From Gymnopilus junonius (lineage: Eukaryota > Basidiomycota > Agaricomycetes > Agaricales > Galerinaceae): DNA of 64,000 bases. Each line of letters opens with the position of its first letter. The stretch's first letter is position 1. Where the stretch lies: contig JADNYJ010000023.1 in NCBI GenBank assembly GCA_015501075.1, forward strand, positions 62,001-126,000, written 5' to 3'. The notes beneath the pieces are model-generated. The model did not search any database, was not told the DNA's origin, and worked only from the letters and a program-made list of their open reading frames with translations. The translations under genes were made by a program, and so were the position numbers. Below, piece after piece: positions 11,528 through 21,436 of this stretch.

Positions 11528-13138
11528 TGCATGTGGTCCAAGCGCGCGCCAAGGCCCTACCCCTTTTTGGGCGTGCTAGGTGTGATACGAGCTCATCAAG
11601 CGCAATAGTCCGTCCTAGTCGCTTAATGTATTGGTCCAGAAAGGTGTCAAGGAAATACGGAGAAAAGGCATAGTTATAGAGTGCTCAAAGAATGTCACTC
11701 CATTTTGAAGATTTCTTTCTCTCAACTGTGCATGTCCTTAGTATACGATTTCGTGTGCGATCAAGGCATTCGAACCTCCTCAAGCTTCCTCCCTTTATTG
11801 TAATTTGCGTCGATTCCAGTTCTGACTCTAACTGATCAATGTTCCAAATTGGTCAAGGCATCATAGAGAATGATTGAAAGAAGGCGTCCTTGTTCATGTG
11901 GCGGCAAAGATTAATGCAGTTGATACTGTAATTTTTTGCCTGTTCAATAGCTAGAAGGATGGAATTTGTGAGATAAATTAGCTATTGTATAGAGAGGGCA
12001 CATACTTCGGAAATTTTAGCGTCTTTGGTTTTGAGACAGCATTTTTAGCCTCTCAGGTCCCTACGTAACCTTCTTGTTGAGCTTTCCGAGGCATTTAAAT
12101 TCTGACTTGTCGTCAATTGGCTCGGAAACAACCATCTCTTTCATAACTACGGCTCCCATTGGGGCGTCGCAGTCACTGACTACACTGTCTTCATAGACTT
12201 GACTGCCTTTGTTGACTCGACTATCTTTATAGACTTGGCAGCTCTCCGAGTAATAGTCGAGGTTATGGTCTTCACAAAAGTTCGTTCAACATTCGGAGAC
12301 ATCTTCGTCCTCCAGCACCTCGTCTTCCTCCATTCCCCTTTTTGTGTCGTCATTGGAAGGTAGCGGGTAGAGATTGAAAGGACGGTCGGCGGCTGTTGTC
12401 AGCCAAAATTCCTAACCCGACTAAAATTTCAAGCCTCAAGGTCCTCGGCAACAAGAGGAAGTTGGAACATGTAAATGGCCTTTCGTTGCGAGACTACCCG
12501 CCTTAAAGCTGAGGCAACGACAGTATGTACTTCGCCAGTAATGGCCAGAGTAAACGAGGAATGAATGTATCTGTAACACGCCTTCAGTGACGGTAACACG
12601 AACGACCGTCGACTTGGACCAACGCACCTATCATCAACCGAACTTGGCGGATTACGCTTTCTCAAATTCTCGTCTTCTTCGATATTTCTGCGAACAGGGC
12701 CCTTTCAAAACTCTGGTGCTTCTGTACATGGGCTCCTTTGTCAAGAACTGTTTGACTTTCGCCGTTGATGGATCAGTGTGAATGTTGATGCGATTTCGTA
12801 AGGCTCTCGAGGACGTCGGCAAAGACAATCTCCGATATACTCGGTTCTTGGGATCCAACTATTGACCGCCATACCGTAAATATTCTCAATCCATTGGAAA
12901 ACGCCCTTTGGTCTGCACCATCCTCATCATCAATCCTTATCATCGTGCACACAGCCTTGAATTCTGATTTGCCATTCTCCTAAGTTTGTATCGAAACTCT
13001 TAGTTTCACAGCCTCTTTCAATTATGCCCTAGAGATATATATACTGACCGATTTGCAAGTCTAGGTTTCCTGTGTCGAGATTTTATGTTGCTACCATCTT
13101 GCTAGGCGCCCTTTCAGGACCGCGTTCTTCATCCTCCA
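11528..13138. other. Intergenic, no gene seen
   Basis: About 1.6 kb without a supportable ORF. Near 12180-12250 there is a short imperfect tandem pattern built on TAGACTTGACTG / TTGACTCGACT. It also holds the promoter of the caspase-like gene (a TATATATA stretch at 13032-13039, about 100 bp upstream of that ATG). Confidence 0.45.
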
Positions 13139-15321
13139 ATGAAGATCATCAAGTACAAATTCCGGGTACCTGGAAAGAGGCAACCAGCAGCGTCTCCAGA
13201 AGGGGAAAAGAAAATCAAAAAGAGGGCGTTGCTGATCGGGGTTCAGCAAGTCCGCGAAGTACCTCCCGAAAATTTGAACCCTGGGATCGAGAAATTGGAG
13301 AGCGGACCACGCGCGAAGTTCAAGAGGGCAGGACGAAGACTATTGACGAAGAAGAAACTGAAAACGAAAGCACTGAGGGGACCGCACAGGGATGTCAAGG
13401 CGATGCGTTCCCTCTTGATTGGTGTGTATGAAGTGCCCGTCTTTGTAGTCGAAGCTGACATGTAATAATCCTCTAGATGTCTACAATTACGATCCAGCAG
13501 ATATCGTAACTCTCATCGACGACGATGACCCAAACCATAAGCAGCCGACCCTGGAGAATATTGTGCGTGGGGTTGGTCAATACTTCGAATTCTTAACCAA
13601 CATATACGTCAATAAGATGGCTGAAATGCGCAAATTAGTCGAGGGTGCTGGCGAAAATGACCGTTTTTTCTTTCATTGTGAGTTGGGGTCTTTGAAATGC
13701 ATTGATATTCTTTGTCTAAACGCGGGCGCCTTCTAGTTTCTGGTCATTCTGAGCAAGAGGAAACTGATGACATCGAAGAGGAAGATAGGAAAAACGAATG
13801 TAAGCCTGATGGTCAACGCTTTGAAGTGTTTTTATATTTATATGGTTTTTAGTTATTGTGACTTCTGATGGGGGAAGAATCAAAGACGACGCAAGTTTAT
13901 CCAACTGTCGCTAACGATGACATTCCTGTTTACCCACAGTTTGCTCAGACGTTAAAAGAAACTCTGGTTGATCCTCTTCCAACCAAGGCTTCCTTGATAG
14001 TGCGCATAGGTCCAACACTGGTTTCTGTCGTTTTACCCAACGCTCCCTTCTTTGTAGGCGGTCTTCGATTCGTGCTTTTCTGGCACACTTTTAGGTGTGT
14101 CTTGTCTCTTGATCAATATAATTCATCTAACTGGCATACCTTTCTTGTTTGTTCAGACTTGAAGCATTTCCGATGTAACCGCGTTTACATACCCTGGATT
14201 AATAAAGGAGAACGTAGGACAGCTTCATTATGGAACGGGAACAGTGAGTTGGAGTCTTCTTAGAGCCTCTCATGCCTTATGTTATCGCCTTATTTTTGTT
14301 TCATAAGTTAGACAACGGGCAAGTAAGTTGCTACACCTTTCATCGTATTCGCTGTCCTGACAACTAAATTGACCTTAAAAGAAATCTCAACACGCAATCA
14401 GCCACTTCTCGCACGGCGGAAACATTTTGAAGCTCCCTGGGAGCGAACATCTATTGATCATGTTCTAGCGACGCCCAAGGATTCGGCAGATGCTCACGAG
14501 ATCAATAAACCCAAAACCCAGTCAGATATCCCACTACTCTCCAAAACCAAATCACTATCAATCATCACGGACGCTCAAGGACTTAATTCATCTCTATCCA
14601 AGAAGATGTTTTTCGACTCGGAAGAAAGACAATTTTTATCCCCTGTTCCGATGTACTGCACGGGATTTTGTAGGGAAACCTGGAAGGATGAGCAACTGGA
14701 AAATTTGGCCGATGTGGTAAGGTTTTCTTTTTCAGGGCATCTTATGTTCTATTCAGAATAGAATGATGGCTTACGATGTTTGCACTACCTCTTAGATGTC
14801 AATATCTTCCGCCAAAGATAGTCAAAAGTCTTGGGAAGACAAAAACGGGTTCTCCATGACATCTGTACTTGTCCACATCCTTAGTGCGTAAATCCCTTTT
14901 TGCTGTGGAATCCCAAAATGACGATTAGAACTGATGTCCAAATAGGAAAGAACCCACATCCTACGCTAGAGGATCTTATGACCGATGTCAGCCACCAAAT
15001 CCACGAATTCTACCTTGATTTGCACGACAGATCCCGTGAATACAAGAAGAAAGTCCGTGCCGCGAACGACATGATGGTCAGGAGTGGGAAGATGCCGAAA
15101 GAGGGGGATGAGGTCGAAATGAACAATTTCCAGAACCCTCAGGTAGGTCTGTCCCTTACCTGCGAGAGTACAGGTCTAATCGTTTGTGGCATTCACGTTG
15201 GTGCTGCGGACAGTTATCGAGCGACAAGCCACTGGTAAGAATTCCATTTCATTTTGAAGACGTCTTGTGCTGATAACTATTATAACTTGTACAGGATATG
15301 TCTCGGCGTTTCTATCCATGA
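13139..15321 (+). CDS. Caspase-like (metacaspase, Peptidase C14) protein, 465 aa
   Basis: Fourteen exons give one uninterrupted 465-codon frame: 13139-13421, 13477-13562, 13617-13677, 13737-13799, 13853-13890, 13940-13999, 14058-14094, 14157-14243, 14308-14322, 14382-14716, 14796-14883, 14946-15142, 15214-15234, 15295-15321. The intron after 13890 has a GC donor (GCAAGT). Caspase landmarks in order: KKRALLIGV (beta1), LRGPHRDVKAM, VTLIDDDDPNHKQPT, the His motif FFFHFSGHS, then FIVTSDGG, and the Cys motif VFDSCFSGTLL. The C-terminal half matches the usual agaric architecture (SSAKDSQKSWED, HPTLEDLMTDVSHQIHEF, EMNNFQNPQLSSDKPLDM). Catalytic His and Cys are both present; the residue after Cys is Phe where DSCHSG is common. 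Family role: arginine/lysine-specific or caspase-like cysteine protease linked to stress and cell death. Confidence 0.87.
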
Positions 15322-17163
15322 CCACCTGGCCATCAGGCAGTTTTGCTATCTTTCAAAGCTTTATGCTTTTCCTTTTCTTTTCCGACTCGACTGAAGGGAC
15401 CCACCAGACCCCCTTTTCCGATTTATATGGAAACATCTTTAGCCTCTGGCTGTGTCCCGACTCATCCTTCTATCATCCGGAATTATCTGTGACTCCATTA
15501 TCATGATCGCCTAGTTTTATCTACCATTTCCATCTCCGGCGTAGCATACCAGCTTTTGAGTCGATAATTTCCAGTAGGCCCATATTTCATTTCCCTGTAC
15601 AGCCTTGGGCGGGCGCTGACTCAACTTGTTGTTCCAGAAACCTTGCTGTCGGTCGTTGCACTCAAGAATCTGTTTCATCCCCTCGGTATTCACTCCTCGG
15701 TCTCACGAATGCTTCCTGAGGATTCCTTCCGTCTTCCGTTTTATTCACAAGGCCTCCCTGTAAATTGCTTTTCTCGGCAGGTGGACGGGCGATCACCTTG
15801 CCCTGCTTCTTCAGAGAAGGTCAGGAGATTCTCCCTCCGGTTAAATCGCAAACGATGTGTCCATCGTTCCCATCGTTTCTGGACGAATAACTTGAATCCC
15901 TCACGCCATTCGTGCCTTTATTCATTGTACCGTTTTCGGAATGTTTCAGCCAGTCTGGCTATGCATGCCTCGCACTGCTTATACCTCTACCTGACATGTA
16001 ATACTCCTTTCCGTCGTCCTGCACTTTTTTCATTATCCTATCAACTACTTTATCGATGTAGTCGCCCTATAATTTGCTGTGTTCGTCTATACTAATTCGC
16101 TAGAGATTTCATCTGTCGTTAGCTAATAGCTTAGCAGTTATCTTATGCCATCTGGCATTCCCACCTATTACGGTCGGCGTAGTTCATCGTTCCATTTACA
16201 ACAATCTTCTATACACTGATCTGCCAGTTTCATTGTTCAATGTAGACTCTCTGGAAGAAGTGAACCATTTTTGGCCGTATGCATCCAAAGTAGTTCTACA
16301 GCCAGTGCAGGCCTGCTGCCGTGAGATACTTCCCTATGACAGGCAGAATAACGACGGCAAACATCACATTACCATTACAGCCGACGTTACCGCTTTAGCT
16401 ATTACAGAAATATGGGACCTTATACAACTATATGCTGAAGATTCGAATTTCTTCAATTCAGAGAGGTAAATTCCGCCTAGGCTATATTGATGTGGTTTCA
16501 GCAAGGGCGACTGACAACAATTTGAAGTTTAGATCGCAACAACAGACAGAAGCGAAAAGATTACTTCCCGCTGGAAACCTTGAGATATCCTCGTGTATCA
16601 TTTTCAGTGTCTTTCCGAACCTTGCCGCCATACTTAGTTGAACAGAAGGTTGGATCGCCTCCCATTCAAACACTGCCTTGAATACTACAACAGAGAGTGA
16701 GGATATATGTCGGTGATGAGCGCCATACCATGCCTTGTATGCAACTCGGCGTACATGCGGTCCCATGGGCTGAATCCACTCAGGGGGTTCACTAGTACCA
16801 CTGTATGTGTTCATTATGCAGTGATGAAATCTTCACAGCCTCTGATCAGTGATTCTTGTATAAATCCGGAAGTCATTTTCTGTCTTCCACCCCCCTCTTG
16901 TTATCCTTCATCGACTTCCCTCCAGGGTGTCCTGCCTGGGCATTGCGCCGAGGTCATTAAGCACTTTTTGATCTTATATTATCTGCCGCTTACCCTTCCC
17001 GCATTGAGAAATACCGCTTCCGCATCTGCTGCGACACCCCACCCCCACGATCGCAGCTAGAGCAACGCTAACCGTTGCCTAACTCATTAATCTTTTCCCA
17101 ATCCGGCGTCGATCCCTGCGCTATATCTCGGCTATCAGCGCCCACTCAGCGCCCACTTATTAA
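15322..17163. other. Intergenic between the two caspase-like genes
   Basis: 1.8 kb with many T/C-rich stretches and short ORFs but no conserved motif. No caspase homology was noticed here, so the tandem duplicates are separated by real spacer. Confidence 0.45.
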
Positions 17164-19124
17164 ATGGTAGTTGCATCTCGTCCCGTCCAGGTTGGCTTCC
17201 TAAAACTATGCCTTGATACTTCAGTGAGTATTGGTCTCTGAGTATATCTTGGATCAGTTCTTTCACACTCATTGCAATAGATTCAAATTCTGACATCCTT
17301 GACTCGACCTAGTACTGTTGGCAACCAGCGCAGGAAGAAAGCCTTCTTATCGGGATCAACTACAAGGACGGCAATGAGGACCATGTGCTGAAAGGTCCGC
17401 AGACGGACGTCAAATCTATGAAAAGTCTTTTATTGGGTTGGTCTTTTATCTTTCTCTTCGACTTCCTATGTTGACTAACATCAATATCTAGATTGCTACG
17501 ACTTTTCGGAGGAGGGAATCGTGGTACTCTCTGATATGACAGGACCGTTGGCTAATTCGACGCCTGACTATGAGAATATAGTAAGTGCTTTCTGGTAGTG
17601 CTTTTTCACTTTTCCTAAGTTGCACCATAGATGTGGCAATTAGAACATAACTTCGTCAAGGAGGATGAGACGAACACGGATTACTTTTTTGTCTGTATGT
17701 GTTGCACATCATTTCTTTTCTCACAGGTCTGATTTACGCTCCGAGCTCCATAGATTCCGGACACTCATGGCAAAGAGAAGAGGAGGTGCTCCAGGTGGAA
17801 CCCCGGTTGAGGAAGACGGCCAGGAGGAATGTAAGTCATTTTTCATCTCAGTGTTGGTCGATAATGTTAATGTCGTTCTAGTCATTATTCCTTGTGATGC
17901 TTTGAAACCCGATATCGTGTTCTCTGTCGAAGCTGACAAGGTAGTTACTGACAAGGTCAGTCGTTGCCAGTGAAATGGCCTTATATCTAACTGAAATATT
18001 CCCAGGTGCTGAAAGATTTACTCGTCAAGCGACTCGGTAAAGGGTCTCAGCTCATAGTAAGTCCTTCAATCAGATTCGTAAAAACTGTTGCTATATTGAT
18101 TCTTTAATTCCCTGCAGGCTTTCTTTGACTCTTGTCATTCGGGAACCTTGTTGAGTGCGTTCAAATATATCTCCATTACGTTTCTCATAATGCTTACCTT
18201 TTTTTCTGCAGATTTAAAGCATTACCGCTGCAATAGATCGGGCGACCTGATCAGTCTAGGTACGTTTCGCAAGTTAATGTCAACCTATGACAAGATCCGA
18301 TTTTAACAATCTTCGTTTAGTCCAGGATACAGCTCGTCTGCGTAAGTGTCCACTTACCGTATTTGCCTTGATATTCGTCTGATCTCGACCCTTCTATTCA
18401 CTAGTTCTAATTGAACCTCTCCTCTCACAAGCGAGTAGAAGGAATGGTCCAGGAACTAAACCTAGGATCCACAAGCACTTCAGCCGTTAAGAAGGCTAAC
18501 ACAATGGAGTCTTCGCTCGGGAAGGGTTACTATATTCCATGGAAGGGTAAAATATATTGCCATGGTTTTTGCTCTCGCCTCCCTATAATGGAGAAGCCCC
18601 AAGTCGTGCGTACTTTATTTTTGGACTCTAGTCCCACAAGAGTTATGTTCGACATTTTTATCCAGGTGTGTGTGTCCGCGTGTAAGGATCGGCAAAATGT
18701 CCTTGAGTATCAACAAGGCACGATGATTCCTGCCATAGTCAAGCTATTACGAGAGCGAAGGAACCCGACTTACAGGGAGCTTATGCGTGCGGCAAGGTAT
18801 GTCATATCGATGTAGTTTGATTTAATTTGTTGATCTTGTTGCAGGTCATGTGCAGAGGCTCAGCAGAGGGCGTTCAAGGAACGCGTCAACGCCCACATGA
18901 AGGGGAAGAAGTGCCACTGGCCTCTAAATTAGTGGTAAACATCCACAGGCGGTGTTGCACGGATGAGGAGAAGGACTGGAAGCAGATGCTGCGATTGGGA
19001 TGCGATCCACAGTTGTCCAGTCGTATGCCCCTGGTACGTCTTCCTTTTCTATCTCAATCTAGCCGGATAGTCCATTAATCGTGTACACCTGTTGCAGAAC
19101 ACTAATGCCAGAGTGCGAATCTAA
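17164..19124 (+). pseudogene. Second caspase-like gene, probably damaged by frameshift
   Basis: Paralogue of the gene at 13139-15321, same strand and same intron positions (both split after ENI and inside the residue before YNYD/CYDF). Readable blocks in order: LLIGINYKDG, LKGPQTDVKSMKSLLL, CYDFSEEGIVVLSD, TDYFFVYSGHS (His motif, SGHS at 17756-17767), EEDGQEEFIIPCDALKPD, KDLLVKRLGKGSQLI, AFFDSCHSGTLL (Cys motif), LKHYRCNR, YCHGFC, and the tail PQLSSRMPL then a short last exon ending at 19124. The SGHS block and the EEDGQEEF block are in different frames within one exon, and no alternative splice I tried rescues both, so a one-base indel near 17768-17800 is likely. A second possible shift is at 17341 (RRKKA then LLIG), although an alternative acceptor avoids it. 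The 3' part also needs non-obvious splicing. A recent pseudogene or an assembly error are both possible. Confidence 0.7.
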
Positions 19125-19762
19125 AGCTGACTACATGTCGTTCATCTGCCTACCTTTATTCAACTCATAACCCTGGATACCACATTTATCGTCGTCGGCC
19201 ACATCCCATCAACGTTACGTTTTTATATATACCACGACCAGCTTTTCACATCCACTACTTTCTTTCCTCGCCATTGATATTCGCTATCTTTTATGTGCCC
19301 TCTTATTATTCCCTTTGAGCATCTTTATTCGTTATTATACCCCAACCCCTTTTGAATTTGCTTTTAATTTCCATTTCTAAGAGGCCTTTATCCACCCTTA
19401 TACCCCCTTCACTATTCTTTTGCACCTGGCTTTCTTTCGTTTTGCACAGCTTTATAATGTTTTCGTTTTGCTACTGCTATCATGTGCATTATTCTCGTTT
19501 CCATTGCAACTTCTCTATAATCTTTGTGTAGTATCAAAGCTTGCTTTTTCGCGTATGGTACACTTTTCTCCCTTCCTTGTATAACACTTCCATTCATGTG
19601 TATTTTTAAAATATACCCAGTTGAATGTACTTGTCGCGTGAATTCCATGCTATATTTACCGGTGGGCAAAGGAAAAAATCTCTATGCGTTCTACGCGTAA
19701 TCGAATTGTAGAGGAAAGTAGGGTATCTGATCGGAGTAACAAAAGCACGGGAAAGAAACGAT
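19125..19762. other. Convergent 3' region between caspase-like and CsbD-like genes
   Basis: T/C-rich sequence without a supported gene; a minus-strand ORF at 19412-19669 shows no motif and is probably spurious. Confidence 0.4.
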
Positions 19763-20222
19763 TTAAGAAGAGAATTTATTAGCCTCTTGCTGGGCTTGCC
19801 CCTTGTCCTGCTGGAGGTTTCCTGTTCAGGCGATTGTAAATCTTGGTGAGGGAATAAGGGGTGGACTCAGAAAGGCCTACCTGAAATTTGCTGAGACCTG
19901 TCGCCAATTATAGCCCCGACGACGGCGTCCTTCTTGCCTTCAAGGCGGTCGGCGGTGCCCTCGACATAAGCCTTAGCTTGCGCAGCGTTGTATTCGGCCT
20001 CGCCTGCGGAGTGCTCCTCCTTGCCAGATTGCTGCCATGAGATGGCGCCAGTTAAGTTACCGATGGTCTCGACGACGGTACCCTTGACGGAGTGATATTG
20101 ACCAGTGGTCTTGCTGGAGAAAGGAGAAACAAAATTGTTAGAGTCAGATGTCGACAGGGTACAGACAAGGATACGGACTTGGGCTCGCCAGACGCGGTGT
20201 TGTCAACGGATTGAGATGTCAT
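19763..20222 (-). CDS. CsbD-like / Hmp1-like stress-response protein
   Basis: Small minus-strand gene of three exons. Exon 1 encodes [14 protein letters not shown]; the main exon carries [54 protein letters not shown] and GDRSQQ; the last exon reads [15 protein letters not shown] and ends at 19763. This is the CsbD-like repeat family that includes the Ustilago mismatch/cruciform DNA-binding protein Hmp1 and small hydrophilic stress proteins. The protein is about 110 aa, charged, with no signal peptide. The first intron's donor is ambiguous (AA|GTCCGT keeps frame). Its near-duplicate lies head-to-head at 20729-21162. Function in this fungus is inferred only from the family. Confidence 0.82.
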
Positions 20223-20728
20223 TGTAATAAAGTTGATGTGGTTGTAATAACGTAAAAGTGGGAGAACTTTTGATGAATGAACTTTGGGAAAGTCATCTTT
20301 CTAATTTATATAGATTTTCGAGTTATCTGGAAGAAGGCGACGAGGATTGAGTCGACCATGGTGATGTCATTTCCACGGCCTTTATTATGACGTCACTTGT
20401 TGGGATTTGCCAAGACAGGGTCGGAGATACTCCGGGAAAACCTGTAGGCGTCTAAGTCAAGCACAGCCATCTAAGGTGACGTAGTTGTGACGACGCGCAC
20501 ATCATCTGCGCCCACAATTTCCTTTCTTGGCTCAAGCGTTAGGCGGAATGCACGAGCCATGACGCCGTTGGGCACCACTGTCGACGTCTTACGAACACAG
20601 TCATGCGCAGGCAGCAAGATCAGCCGCCTCTGGTATATAAAGCCTCTCAGTGAGTCTATCAAAACCACCATTTCACGAACTTTCAACATCATATCAATCA
20701 TAACTCAAAGTTTAACAATCTCATCACA
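20223..20728. promoter_or_regulatory. Bidirectional promoter between two CsbD-like genes
   Basis: 506 bp between the two divergent start codons. A TATATAAA-type box lies about 85-95 bp upstream of each ATG: minus strand at 20305-20312 and plus strand at 20634-20642. A perfect CRE/ATF-type palindrome TGACGTCA is at 20388-20395, and a half-site TGACGTAG lies near 20477. ATF/CREB-like bZIP control of stress genes is established in fungi; use of these sites here is inference. Confidence 0.6.
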
Positions 20729-21162
20729 ATGTCCTCTTCTACCAACAACACTACTTCTGGCGAGCCCAAGCTCGTATCTCCTCTTCCATTCCTTTCGGCT
20801 ACTTGTTAACCATCTTCCTTTACAGCAAGGCCTCTGGTCAATTCCACTCCACAAAGGGCACGGTCGTCGAGGCTGTCGGCAATGTGACCGGCGCAACTTC
20901 ATGGCAACAATCCGGCAAAGAGGAGCACGCCGCCGCGAGGGCGAGTACAAGGCTGCCCAAGCCAAAGGTTACGCAGAGGGTACCGCTGACCGCCTGGGCG
21001 GAAAGAAGGATACCGTCGTCGGAGCTGTCACTGGTGACAAGAGCCAACAAGCTCAAGGTTTGTTTCATTTTCTTTCAACTTCAATTACTGTTTTTCTAAT
21101 GTCAACGCGTAGGTAACGCTCGTCATGATAAGGGACAAATGCAACAGGATATCAACAACTAG
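20729..21162 (+). pseudogene. CsbD-like/Hmp1-like paralogue with one-base deletion
   Basis: Divergent partner of the gene at 19763-20222, same three-exon layout. It starts [14 protein letters not shown]; the main exon reads [19 protein letters not shown] and [12 protein letters not shown] in one frame, then [20 protein letters not shown] and [18 protein letters not shown] in another. The switch occurs at about 20930-20940, where the intact paralogue has an extra G (GCC GGC GAG versus GCC GCG AG). The last exon gives NARHDKGQMQQDINN and a stop at 21160-21162. The exon 1 donor also differs from the paralogue. Either a young pseudogene or a base missed in the assembly, because every domain block is otherwise well preserved. 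Confidence 0.72.
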
Positions 21163-21436
21163 TGCATCATCTTTCTCTTATCTTAGCGATCTTACATCCG
21201 TTACCCGTCTTTATAACGTGTCACTGTATATTAGTATTGCGGATTTGTACAACTGCAGCAATTCATTTAGACTTATCACATATTATTCACGTCAATCGTG
21301 TGGTCTTTGAAACGCCCTATTTCGATTTGAAACAATATATCGATGCCCTTATGCATTTGCCAGTGCGGATCAGCTCATATTGAACGTCAACATAATTATG
21401 CATAATTGAGTTGGACTACCGTCAATATGGCGCATC

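Noticed and set aside
16233..16814. Possible small genes on both strands between the caspase-like genes
   Set aside because: Overlapping ORFs of ~70-110 codons without motifs, splice-supported extension or similarity to the flanking paralogues.
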